Positions 45,907-54,428 of a stretch of DNA of 64,000 nucleotides are shown piece after piece (position 1 is the first letter of the stretch; each line of letters starts with the position of its first letter). The translations under genes were made by a program, and so were the position numbers. A model generated the notes under the pieces. The model did no database searches and was not told the DNA's origin. It was given only the letters and a program-made list of their open reading frames with translations. The DNA comes from Erythrobacter aureus (GTDB lineage: Bacteria > Pseudomonadota > Alphaproteobacteria > Sphingomonadales > Sphingomonadaceae): assembly GCF_003355455.1 (NCBI RefSeq), contig NZ_CP031357.1:1652501-1716500 (forward strand), in the 5' to 3' direction.

Positions 45907-46895
45907 TCGGCCACCATGACCTGCGACACCTGGCGGCGGCCGCTGCGCCGCTCGAGCTGGACGAAGACATCGATGCTTTCGCGCACGTAGTGCCGCACAT
46001 CGTCGCGCGACAGCCGCGAGCCGGTCTGGAGGACAAGCAGGGCAAGCTGTTCGTTCGCCCTTTGCGGCGTATCGGCGTGGATCGTGGTCATCGAGCCGGG
46101 ATGGCCGGTGTTGACCGCGCGCAGGAAAGTGAAGGCTTCCGAGCCGCGCAGTTCGCCCAAGATGATCCGGTCGGGGCGCATACGCAGTGCGGCGATGAGC
46201 AGATCCTCCGCGCTGACATCGGCTTCCGCGAGGCGTCCGCGCGCCGCAATCAGGCCCACGGCATTGGGATGTTCGATCCGCAATTCCTCGGTATCCTCGA
46301 TCGTCAGCAGGCGCTCGTCGCGCGGGATCTCTGCCAGCAGGGCATTGAGGAAGGTCGTCTTGCCACTCGAAGTCCCACCCGAGACGATGATGTTGCGCCG
46401 TGTCCTGACAGCCTCGGCGAGGATGGCGGGCGCATCCTTTTCACCGAGAGTATGCCAGCTGCGCTCGCGGTCGAGCGCGGTATCGCCCTCGGCGAGACCC
46501 TCGAAAGCACCGCTATCGCGCCAATCGGCGAGCGAGAATTCAGCCTTCACGTGCCGCCGGATGGCGAGCACATGCCCACCGCGGGTCGCCGGAGGGGCGA
46601 CAATCTGGACGCGCGATCCATCGGGCAGGGAGGCGGCCAGCAGCGGCGCGGCGCGGCTGATCCCCTGTGATCCGTGCGCAGCTATCTGGCGGGCAAGGCG
46701 GGCGAGGAGTTGCTCGGTCAGCGCGGGATCCTCGTGGTGTTCGATCCCGCCTTCTAGACTCTCGATCCAGATCTCGCCGGGCCGGTTCACATAGATATCG
46801 GTGACGTCCGCGCGGGCGAGCCATGTGGCAAGCGGAGCCAGGAAATTGTCGAGGTAAAAGCCCGGAGCCTCCGTAGGTGGGGTGACTTCCATCAC
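45903..46895 (-). CDS. virB11: VirB11-type hexameric ATPase
   Basis: 330 aa. Walker A GGTSSGKTTFLNALL near residue ~175; Asp box IEDTEELRI; Walker B region MRPDRIILGELRGSEAFTFL; His box TGHPGSMTTIHADTP. The N-terminal domain begins around WLARADVTDIYVNRPGEIWI. Powers pilus assembly or substrate export with VirB4. Overlaps virB10 by 4 nt. Confidence 0.94.
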   Translation of the reverse strand: MMEVTPPTEAPGFYLDNFLAPLATWLARADVTDIYVNRPGEIWIESLEGGIEHHEDPALTEQLLARLARQIAAHGSQGISRAAPLLAASLPDGSRVQIVAPPATRGGHVLAIRRHVKAEFSLADWRDSGAFEGLAEGDTALDRERSWHTLGEKDAPAILAEAVRTRRNIIVSGGTSSGKTTFLNALLAEIPRDERLLTIEDTEELRIEHPNAVGLIAARGRLAEADVSAEDLLIAALRMRPDRIILGELRGSEAFTFLRAVNTGHPGSMTTIHADTPQRANEQLALLVLQTGSRLSRDDVRHYVRESIDVFVQLERRSGRRQVSQVMVAE

Positions 46896-47947
46896 GGTTC
46901 GACGCTCGAGAAATCGAGGTCGTTGGCGACGAAGACCGACACGCTGGTGCCGTGGCGGACCTTGAGCGTCGGCCGGATTTCGCCCTCCGCGATGCGCGGT
47001 GTCACATTCTGTGTGCTGCCCGGAAGCGCGACGATCACGCCATCGGTCGCCTCCCGGGTCGCAACCCCGACGCCGATATCGAGCACGGATTGCAGCAGCG
47101 CGCCGCCGAAGCGCTGGAAGAACTTGCTGTCGACCTTGCCCCTGACCCCGGCGCGTCCCAGCGGGTCGGAGGCAGGCGAATCGAGCGCGATGGTCACGCC
47201 GTCGGGGCGGATCAGCCGCGTCCAGCGAATGAGCGCGCGGTTCTGCCCGCGCTGCAGTTCGGCATCGTATTCGCCGTAGAGACGGCTGCCACGCGGGATA
47301 AGGACGCGCGATCCATCGAAGCCGTGAATGTCGCGTTGAACGAGCGCGCGCACGCCGCCGGGCCGTGTGGAATCGAGCGCGGTTTCGAGCACGGCGGGGA
47401 TCACCGTGCCCTGCGGAACGGTGCGCGAGGGTTTTTCGAACCGGGCTGCGTTGATCCGCTCCACCGTACCGGCTGCCGCTGGCGATGCCGATTGTGCCGC
47501 CGAAGGGACGGGAGGCGCGGAAAATATCACCGGCGGTTCGACCGGGCGGAATGGCTCTCGCGGAACATAGGGAGGATCGGCGGGGGCCGCTTGAACGATC
47601 ACGCGCGGAGCTTGGACGGGTGCGTTGGGCGTGGGCGCCGCCCGTGTCGGTGCCGCTTGCGCAAGCGGCCCGCGTTCGCCGAGAGGTCCGCGCCCGAAAT
47701 CCCCGGGCAAGGCCAGTGGTGGCGGGGATGCGATGCGAGCGCCGGGCTCCGGAACCGTGCCGAGCGGGCCTTCCTGTTCGAGCGTCGCGCGCCTCTCGCT
47801 CATCAGAGACACGATCCAGCCCCCGCCGATGAGCAAAGCGATCAGGAAGGCAGCCAGGCCGAGCTTGCCGGAGCTACCGGTAGCCACCACCGGTCGGACA
47901 TCGTTGGTCCGAGGTGTCTCGTTCGATGTCGAGGATGCCGTGGTCAT
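46892..47947 (-). CDS. virB10: VirB10-type T4SS core/channel protein
   Basis: 351 aa. N-terminal cytoplasmic tail, one membrane helix (LGLAAFLIALLIGGGWIVSL), a proline-rich periplasmic linker, then the C-terminal TrbI-like beta-barrel domain (TVPQGTVIPAVLETALDSTR, GSRLYGEYDAELQRGQNRAL, GVRGKVDSKFFQRFGGALLQ). Spans inner and outer membranes in studied systems. ATGA overlap with virB9. Confidence 0.94.
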   Translation of the reverse strand: MTTASSTSNETPRTNDVRPVVATGSSGKLGLAAFLIALLIGGGWIVSLMSERRATLEQEGPLGTVPEPGARIASPPPLALPGDFGRGPLGERGPLAQAAPTRAAPTPNAPVQAPRVIVQAAPADPPYVPREPFRPVEPPVIFSAPPVPSAAQSASPAAAGTVERINAARFEKPSRTVPQGTVIPAVLETALDSTRPGGVRALVQRDIHGFDGSRVLIPRGSRLYGEYDAELQRGQNRALIRWTRLIRPDGVTIALDSPASDPLGRAGVRGKVDSKFFQRFGGALLQSVLDIGVGVATREATDGVIVALPGSTQNVTPRIAEGEIRPTLKVRHGTSVSVFVANDLDFSSVEP

Positions 47948-48650
47948 GATGCTTCCTCGGGTGTGTCGTTGCGCCGCGCGGTTGCCTTGTCCTTGTCGAT
48001 CCGGAACACCAGCTCGCCATAGACCCGATCGATGACGAAGACGCCGTCGCGCATGTAGCCGTTGACGACCTCTTCTTCGCCCGTCGGGCCAATGGCGAAG
48101 ACAGCCGGCAAAGCCTGTCCGGGAGCATAGGTTATGCGGGTCTTGATACCGTCGTCGAAAAGGCTCGCCGGTTGAACTTCCCGGTCGCCGCGCAAGCGAT
48201 AGCGCCAGCTCTGCAGCGGGCGGGGGTCTGCTTCGGATTGGGCCTCATGAGCGGCATCAACGAGCGCATCCTTTACAAAGCGTACAAGCAAGGCAGCGGA
48301 ATGGCTGGGCTCGACACGCAGGGAAAAATTGTAGCTCCGCCCCGCGTACCGATATCGAGCGTTCCCATGCGTGCATTTTCGGTTGGAAGGATCATGAAGG
48401 AATTGCGGTCCGAAGACACGCGGATCCGGAAATCGTCACCTTCGCCCGGCGTCACGCCCGTTATATACTCGCCGGGTTCGAGTAGAACCGTGATCGGCGT
48501 TTCGGGCAGCATGGTGAGCAGCACGGGCGAGCCCGGGATGAACCGCAGACTCTGAATGCGGGGCGTATCGGCGCCCGGTTGCGGCGTGGTCTGCGCTGCC
48601 AGAGCCATCGGCCAAACGGCCAATCCTGCGAGGGTCGCCAGTCTCATCAT
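47944..48650 (-). pseudogene. virB9: VirB9-type T4SS outer-membrane core protein, split by one frameshift
   Basis: Two frames. The first (48650-48273) has a signal peptide (MMRLATLAGLAVWPMALA) and the VirB9 N-terminal domain, then runs out of frame after GTRGGATIF. The second (48291-47944) carries the C-terminal part LLVRFVKDALVDAAHEAQ to the end. One extra G in the G-run complementary to C48340-48343 gives a continuous protein of 235 aa through the typical GRSYNFSLRVEP segment. So this is either a recent inactivation, slippage or an assembly error. Overlaps virB8 and virB10 by 4 nt each. Confidence 0.85.
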
Positions 48651-49381
48651 GCGGCGGGTTCGGCAAGCGGAGCGGACTGGGGCAAACGCGGCCCCCTTGT
48701 TTCCGGAAGAGCTTCTTGATCCCGGCGATAGCGCGATACCTGAAATCCGAGCGGATTGACGAGCCGATCATCGGCGCTCATTTCCGCGCCGCTGAATCGA
48801 TAATTGATGACCGCGGCCCAGTGCTCGGGAGCCTGCTCGCGGCCACCGCGATCCGTGCGGACGGTGATGAAGCGTACCAGTGCACTGTCGCTCGAAAGCG
48901 AGGAGACGCTCTTCACCTCGGTGCGCAGGGTCGCCCCATTGCCCAGTTGCGCGATCGGGCTCGAAGGGTTGGAAGAGTTCATCGAGGCGACGTAGCGCTG
49001 GCGGGCATCTCCTTCGCTCCACAGTGCCACCTTGCGGTAATCGCGCTGCAGATTTGCTGCATCGAAGCTCTCGCGCGCGATGACATATTGCGCGAGAAAC
49101 GAGCGGGTAAGCGCGGTGTCCGGGCTTACCGATGCCGCACCGAGCGGGGCCAGCTCTTCGACATAGCCGGTCTGGCGATCGACCAGAAGTGTATAGGGCA
49201 CCACCGTTTTCAGGGGCAGCATGATAACGAGTGCGAGCGCCAGCAGCAGGGCAATTGCTCCTGCGCAGGCGGCTACGATCCATGCGATGCGGCGCGAACG
49301 CTCGAGATCCTCGGTGATGCTGGCGCCCCAGCTATCCGAAATCTCGACCTTTTCGCCATCGATAGTGTGATGTGCGTTCAT
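48647..49381 (-). CDS. virB8: VirB8-type T4SS inner-membrane assembly protein
   Basis: 244 aa. Short cytoplasmic N-terminus, one membrane helix (IAWIVAACAGAIALLLALAL) and a periplasmic NTF2-like domain with SFLAQYVIARESFD, WSEGDARQRYVASMN, then WAAVINYRFSGAEM. The C-terminal ~25 residues are Pro/Arg-rich. ATGA overlaps on both sides show tight coupling. Confidence 0.92.
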   Translation of the reverse strand: MNAHHTIDGEKVEISDSWGASITEDLERSRRIAWIVAACAGAIALLLALALVIMLPLKTVVPYTLLVDRQTGYVEELAPLGAASVSPDTALTRSFLAQYVIARESFDAANLQRDYRKVALWSEGDARQRYVASMNSSNPSSPIAQLGNGATLRTEVKSVSSLSSDSALVRFITVRTDRGGREQAPEHWAAVINYRFSGAEMSADDRLVNPLGFQVSRYRRDQEALPETRGPRLPQSAPLAEPAA

Positions 49382-50574
49382 ACGCCTTGGTCCCTACGTG
49401 TGCCTGCGAGAGAGCGTCGCTGCGAGGTGCGGCGCCAGGAACTGCCCAAGGGCTCGACGCTACGCTCGCGGCTCGTGGCGGCATTGCCTTGCGAAGCATC
49501 ACCGCCTGTCCGTGTCAGAAGGCGATGATCGGTGCGCTCGTGATGGAAACTCTCTTCGCGCCTTAGCTGCGTTTCCATGTGATCGACCAGACGCTGCGAG
49601 CGCGATTGGGCAAAGGTCGGCGCTGGGTCGCCGCGAAGGGCCGGGGAGCGCTCTGTCGCCGACACCCGCAAGTCCGACAGCGCCGGAAAAGTCATCCAGC
49701 CTCGATTGAAGGCGATTTTGGCCATGAGCCAGATCGACCCGAACTGGATCAGCGCGAAACCGAGGGTCAGCGCGAGCAATTCGGTCGGCGCAGCGGGCGT
49801 TGCATAGCCGAGGCCCCGGAGCCGGAGCGCATCGCCGAGCCACGGCAGCAAGATGGCGAGTTGTCCAGCCGCCGCGACGCTCACCGCTGCGGATCCCATC
49901 AGAGCCAGCACCAGCGCGCGCAGCCAGCCTGCGAAAATTCCACGCGTCGCCTCGAAGAGCAGCAGGCCCGCGGCCAGGGGAGCCAAGGCCAGCAGTAGTC
50001 CGGCGATAATGCGGAGCAGCCCGTAGCTGCCCAATATTCCGGTCAGATAGAACAGGCGGGCAAGGCCGAAGGAGTCTTCATCCTCCAGAGCCTGGCCTTG
50101 GAACGTCCCGCCGGGTTCGTCGGCGTCGACATAGGCGCCGGTCTGCCGCCCGGTCCCCTGCTCGATCAGCCGGAGCATGGCGTCGTCGGCTTGCTGGAGA
50201 CCGCCGACGAGAGTTGTCTGCTGCGGCATGATCGAAGCGCCCGCGCTTGCTGCCAATTCTCCCGGCCCATCGAGCACCACATCGTGGATCATCGTGCGAA
50301 AGGCGGGCCAGGAAAACGCAAGGGTAAGGACGATCCCGACTTTGATGACATCGCCCACCACGTCGCGCCCCCCCGGCGCAGGGCCGAACAGCAGGCGGAT
50401 GCCGAACAGCGCGACGAACAGGGTTAGCAGCCCCGTCATGACCGTGGCCGCAAGCGAACCGGGGTGTCCCAGCGCCTGCCAGCCATAGCTGCCCAGATAG
50501 GCTGCCTGGCAATCAATGGCCCCAAGCACACGGGTGAGGAATTGATCGCCGGTCAGGATTGCGGGACAGGCCAT
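49378..50574 (-). CDS. virB6: VirB6/TrbL-type polytopic T4SS protein
   Basis: 398 aa from ATG 50574 (MACPAILTGDQFLTRVLGAI), 5 nt after the virB4 stop; an in-frame ATG at 50613 lies inside virB4. About seven hydrophobic segments, including TGLLTLFVALFGIRLLFGPA and LALAPLAAGLLLFEATRGIF; these match the TrbL/VirB6 family. The C-terminal ~80 residues are charged and low-complexity. Forms the inner-membrane part of the channel in known systems. Confidence 0.9.
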   Translation of the reverse strand: MACPAILTGDQFLTRVLGAIDCQAAYLGSYGWQALGHPGSLAATVMTGLLTLFVALFGIRLLFGPAPGGRDVVGDVIKVGIVLTLAFSWPAFRTMIHDVVLDGPGELAASAGASIMPQQTTLVGGLQQADDAMLRLIEQGTGRQTGAYVDADEPGGTFQGQALEDEDSFGLARLFYLTGILGSYGLLRIIAGLLLALAPLAAGLLLFEATRGIFAGWLRALVLALMGSAAVSVAAAGQLAILLPWLGDALRLRGLGYATPAAPTELLALTLGFALIQFGSIWLMAKIAFNRGWMTFPALSDLRVSATERSPALRGDPAPTFAQSRSQRLVDHMETQLRREESFHHERTDHRLLTRTGGDASQGNAATSRERSVEPLGSSWRRTSQRRSLAGTRRDQGV

Positions 50575-50579
50575 CTGTG

Positions 50580-52955
50580 TCAGGCCGCCTTGCCCAGCAG
50601 CGGGCCCATCCATTTGGCGGGGTCCTCGCCGTGCTGCTTTACGAGTTCGTCGAACAGGCGGACCGTGCTTTCACGGCCCGAAAGGATGGTCAGAAGCTCT
50701 TTCTCGCCCGATAGGTCGAGCCTGGCGACCACGCTGTCCTTGCCGTGCCGGATAAGGAAGCAGTGCGCGCTGTCGGGCAAAGTGCGTACCAGCTCGAACT
50801 CGTGGCGCGAGAGGCCAAAGCCGTTGATATAGTCCTCGGCGCGCGCCTTGGGGTTGATCATGAAGATCTGCGTTGCCGCCTGCTCGATGATCGCGCTGGC
50901 GATCCGGCTTTCGAGCGCATCCTGTGCGCTTTGCGTAGCAAAGCCGACGATGCCGTTGCGCTTGCGGATGGTCTTTTCCCAATCCTTGATCCGGCGCACG
51001 AAGACATCGTCGTCGAGCGCCTTCCAACCTTCGTCGATGACGATGATCGCCGGCGTTCCGTCGAGCCGCTGTTCGACCCGGTGGAAGAAGTAGAGCATCG
51101 CGGGCGTGCGCGCGACGGGATCGTCGAGGATCGCCGTCATGTCGAAACCGACGGTCTCTTGTGACAGATCGGTCAGGTCACGCTCGTTGTCGAACAACCA
51201 GGCGCGGTCTCCCTCGCCCCACCAGTCCCGCATGCGCGAATAGAGGTCTCCTGCTCGTGGGCGGTCGCCCCCTCGGAACAGCTCGACCAGATGGCGTAGG
51301 CGTCGCCGTTCCGGCGGTGCTGTGAAGTTAGTGTCGATCGCCTCGCGCACCTGTTCGGCTTCGCTTTCGTCGAGCCCGCCGACGAGTAGCCCGAGCCATT
51401 CGGCAAGGAATACGCGTGCCTGGGGCGTATCCTTCAGCTGGAGCGGATTGAGGCCGCTGGGCGCTTCGGGGCGAAGGCGGTCATAGGTGCCTCCGATAGC
51501 GCGGATAAACAGTTCCGCACCCCGGTCCTTGTCGAAGAAAATCGTGCGCGGGCGATATTTGCGCGCTTGCGCCAATAGGAAATTGAGCACCACCGTCTTG
51601 CCCGATCCCGAGGGGCCGATAACAGTGAAATTGCCCAGGTCATGCGCATGGAAGTTGAAGAAATAGGGGCCGGCCGCGGTCGTTTCGAACAGCGTGACCG
51701 CTTCGCCCCAATGGTTGCGTGAAGCCTTCCCGACCGGGAAGTTATGCAGGCTGGCAAACCCTGCGAAATTGGTTGTCGAGACGAGGCCACGCCGGGCGAT
51801 ATAGCGGAAATTGCCCGGAAACTGCGCCCAGAAGGCGGGCTCGAGCGCAATGTCCTCGCGCACGGCGGTGATGCCGAGATCGGCGAGCAGGGCGATCACT
51901 TCGGCAACATGGCTGTCGAGCTCGGCAAGGCTGTCGGCATGTATCGCCATGGTGGTGTGGTGTTCGCCGAAGCCGGCGCGACCCGCCGCAACCTCGTCCT
52001 TGGCGATCGCCAACTCGTCGCGCAGCGACAGCGCCTCGTCTTCGGCGGATTTCATGCGCCGCAACGCCAGGTTCATCCGGCCCAGCGCCGCGCCGCGTTC
52101 GACGAAGGCGAAGCTCTGGCTCATCGTCATCTCGAAGGGCAGGCGGGTCAGTTCGTCGAACATGCCCGGCATGGTCGATTGCGGCCAATCCTTGACCGAG
52201 ACCAGCGCGACGAAGCGGCGGTCGAGCGGGCCCGTGGGCGCCAGTTCGACCGTATCGATTCCGAAGCTCGCCCGTCTCGCAGGCAGGTGATGGCCGATAT
52301 CGCCATGCGGCACGACGACGGGACGCATATCGCCGTTGTACAGGTAAGAGAGAAACTCCAAGGGCTCGGAGCGTGTACCATCGTCGCTCTCGTAGGTGGA
52401 CAGCACCTGCGGATCGTATTGGCCGAGCGCTGCAACCAAGGCTTCGCGGGCGTTGTCGAGCGAGTGTTTTTCCGCCGCGAGCAGGGCGGCCCGATTATCG
52501 GTCGCCGAAGCAAACAGGCCCTTGAGCCTGTCGGCAATCCCCATCCGCCCCTGTGTCGGACGGCGCATGATGGTGAGGAAGAGCTCGTTCACATAGAGCT
52601 GGCGGCGAGACAACCGAGCCCGCCAACGCTCGTCGAGCCGCTCGGAGAAGGCATCGGGGAACTCGGCCCGCATGGCCACATCGGCCCGCCGCCTCACGAT
52701 ATGATGGTAGATGGCGAAGCGTGAATTGCCGATCGCGCGCAGCATCGCATCGCGCAATTCGGCCCGGTAGTTCAATTCCTCGCTATCGGCGGTTTCGAAC
52801 AAGAGGCCGCCCAGACGGATGGTCTGCATCAGCAGTCCATCGCGCGTCTCGATCGTCCGCTCGTCTAGGTGACGGGCATAGGGAAGATGATTTCCAGCCG
52901 GCGCCTCACGGGCGATGACTTTCGGATCGCGCGTCAAGGCCGGTAGGAGTTGCAT
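50580..52955 (-). CDS. virB4: VirB4-type T4SS ATPase
   Basis: 791 aa from ATG 52955, overlapping virB3 by 22 nt. The frame is open further upstream, but that covers virB3. Walker A IGPSGSGKTVVLNFLLAQ near residue 448; Walker B region TPAIIVIDEGWKALDDDVF; and the conserved FATQSAQDALES. The CagE/TrbE N-terminal domain is present. The only universal ATPase of T4SSs; intact here. Confidence 0.95.
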   Translation of the reverse strand: MQLLPALTRDPKVIAREAPAGNHLPYARHLDERTIETRDGLLMQTIRLGGLLFETADSEELNYRAELRDAMLRAIGNSRFAIYHHIVRRRADVAMRAEFPDAFSERLDERWRARLSRRQLYVNELFLTIMRRPTQGRMGIADRLKGLFASATDNRAALLAAEKHSLDNAREALVAALGQYDPQVLSTYESDDGTRSEPLEFLSYLYNGDMRPVVVPHGDIGHHLPARRASFGIDTVELAPTGPLDRRFVALVSVKDWPQSTMPGMFDELTRLPFEMTMSQSFAFVERGAALGRMNLALRRMKSAEDEALSLRDELAIAKDEVAAGRAGFGEHHTTMAIHADSLAELDSHVAEVIALLADLGITAVREDIALEPAFWAQFPGNFRYIARRGLVSTTNFAGFASLHNFPVGKASRNHWGEAVTLFETTAAGPYFFNFHAHDLGNFTVIGPSGSGKTVVLNFLLAQARKYRPRTIFFDKDRGAELFIRAIGGTYDRLRPEAPSGLNPLQLKDTPQARVFLAEWLGLLVGGLDESEAEQVREAIDTNFTAPPERRRLRHLVELFRGGDRPRAGDLYSRMRDWWGEGDRAWLFDNERDLTDLSQETVGFDMTAILDDPVARTPAMLYFFHRVEQRLDGTPAIIVIDEGWKALDDDVFVRRIKDWEKTIRKRNGIVGFATQSAQDALESRIASAIIEQAATQIFMINPKARAEDYINGFGLSRHEFELVRTLPDSAHCFLIRHGKDSVVARLDLSGEKELLTILSGRESTVRLFDELVKQHGEDPAKWMGPLLGKAA

Positions 52956-53221
52956 TTCCACAGATCGTAATTCTTTACCCGCGGGCAATTGCGCACGCGC
53001 GTGATCCACAGATCGAAAAACCTCGGCTCCCTCAGGCACAGAAGCGCGCCGATGCCGTGCAGCGCGACCGCGACCAGCAGCACCCACCAAGAACGGAACA
53101 ATAGGAAGAGCTCGACCGCGATCACCGCATTGATAACGAAGAACGTGTAGGTGACGCCCGCGAACATCTGCGGACGGGTTAACGCAGTAAAGCAAACGTC
53201 GCGGCGTAACTGATCGGTCAT
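52934..53221 (-). CDS. virB3: VirB3-type T4SS inner-membrane protein
   Basis: 95 aa: FTALTRPQMFAGVTYTFFVI then the second hydrophobic stretch WWVLLVAVALHGIGALLCLR and REPRFFDLW, typical of VirB3/TrbD. First gene of the T4SS operon; no VirB1, VirB5 or VirD4 gene precedes it. Its 5' side faces the divergently transcribed Rhs locus. Confidence 0.92.
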   Translation of the reverse strand: MTDQLRRDVCFTALTRPQMFAGVTYTFFVINAVIAVELFLLFRSWWVLLVAVALHGIGALLCLREPRFFDLWITRVRNCPRVKNYDLWKCNSYRP

Positions 53222-53457
53222 TGCGAAGGTTTCTGCGCCCCATTCCCTGTTGGACTGCAGCTTCCCCTGTTTCCTCCGAAATTACAAGAGCGAAACGTAA
53301 TGACCGGTCCGTCAGCTCATGGTATATCACTAAATAGAATAGGACTTAGGTTGTTTGCGGGCTTTAACTTCGGTCGTTTGAAAAAGTTTGTCAGCTTGCG
53401 ATTGCTGTGACTTGCATAACCTTAAAATTCCGTCATGATTGCGCGAATCAGGGGGCT
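53222..53457. promoter_or_regulatory. Divergent intergenic region between the VirB operon and the Rhs locus
   Basis: 236 nt separating virB3 (-) from the first YD-repeat gene (+). AT-richer than its surroundings towards 53320-53450. No convincing -35/-10 pair or known operator seen. Both operons must start here or nearby, so shared regulation is possible but unproven. Confidence 0.45.
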
Positions 53458-53691
53458 ATGATGATGAAATCAAATCCGTTGAAGTATATATTGGGCTGTC
53501 TAGTCCTGACTATGGGATTCCCATCTTCAGGGGCCGTAGCATCGGAAACTGTAACCTATACGTACGACGCAAAAGGAAGACTGGTGAAAGTGGAGCGTAC
53601 CGGAGGCAGCAATAACAGTGCGAAGACTGAATACGAACATGACAGGGCGGATAATCGAAAGCGAGTGAAAACGACCGGTTCGAATCAATGA
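53458..53691 (+). CDS. Small exported single-YD-repeat protein
   Basis: 77 aa from the first of three consecutive ATGs. A signal peptide (hydrophobic YILGCLVLTMGF) ends near AVASE, followed by one YD repeat: VTYTYDAKGRLVKVERTGGS and a trailing YEHDRADNRKRV. Same plan as the gene entering at 63662 (signal peptide plus YD repeat), so it looks like an accessory partner or remnant N-terminal fragment of an Rhs protein. Confidence 0.72.
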   Translation: MMMKSNPLKYILGCLVLTMGFPSSGAVASETVTYTYDAKGRLVKVERTGGSNNSAKTEYEHDRADNRKRVKTTGSNQ

Positions 53692-53810
53692 CTCAATGAT
53701 GATGTGGGCTCATGCCGGTGGAGAGCCAAATGGGAAACGCTGTGGGGATTGCAGCTAAGAATTGAGGAAGGCGCCGTCGGGCGCATCTGAAAAAGAAATG
53801 GGGGTTGCGT

Positions 53811-54428
53811 GTGAAAAACGGTTCGTCTCGCTGCTTGAAAAACATTCTTCTAGCATCGACAATTCTTTGCGCAGGTCTATCGTCGCCATCGCTCGCACAG
53901 CAGACGGCGGCTCCTACCGAGAATTGGGTCGCAACGGACGAAAATGGTGTCGATCTGGCCAATGGCCGATATTATCTCGATATCGTCGAGGGTAGCATCG
54001 GTTCGGGCGATGGTGCGCTTTCGCTCGTCAGATATTACGGGCAGGCTGGATTGCAGGACAATTGGTCGGGCACGCTGCAGCTGTGGGGCACCGGGCAGAC
54101 AGCCGTCGTTTCGCTTGGCAAGATTTCCGAGAAGTTCACCAAAAGCGGTTCGACTTGGATTTCGGCGAAGGCGAATGGCGGCAATTTGACGGATATCCCG
54201 GGTGGTTGGCTGTATCGGTCGTCGGACGGTATTGCGATCAAATATCAGAAGCCATCCACAATGACTTATGACAGTGGGTCCATCCCGGTTTCTTATGGCG
54301 GTCCCGGATGTTCTCAAGACGGCAATAGGTGCGGGCTGCCCGTCGAAGTGACTGCACCGAATGGTGTTGTCTATGAGATGGTATGGGACGTCCGATTGCA
54401 TTGCACGTCGGGGGACAACCGGTTATAA
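53811..54428 (+). CDS. Rhs/YD-repeat protein, N-terminal part (frameshifted from the core)
   Basis: 205 aa from GTG 53811 (TTG 53805 is the alternative). Sec signal peptide with hydrophobic NILLASTILCAGL, cleavage likely after PSLA. Then TENWVATDENGVDLANGRYY and the beta-rich N-terminal region of exported YD-repeat proteins. It stops at 54428, just after a GGGGG tract (54410-54414). With one more G the frame would continue as SGGQPVIIGGWEEP into the 54383-58012 frame, giving a single ~1400-aa protein. Confidence 0.85.
   Translation: MKNGSSRCLKNILLASTILCAGLSSPSLAQQTAAPTENWVATDENGVDLANGRYYLDIVEGSIGSGDGALSLVRYYGQAGLQDNWSGTLQLWGTGQTAVVSLGKISEKFTKSGSTWISAKANGGNLTDIPGGWLYRSSDGIAIKYQKPSTMTYDSGSIPVSYGGPGCSQDGNRCGLPVEVTAPNGVVYEMVWDVRLHCTSGDNRL

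Noticed and set aside
45275..46045. 256-codon minus-strand frame over the tRNA-Arg end and virB2/virB11.
   Set aside because: Runs antisense through a tRNA and out of frame with two recognisable T4SS genes.
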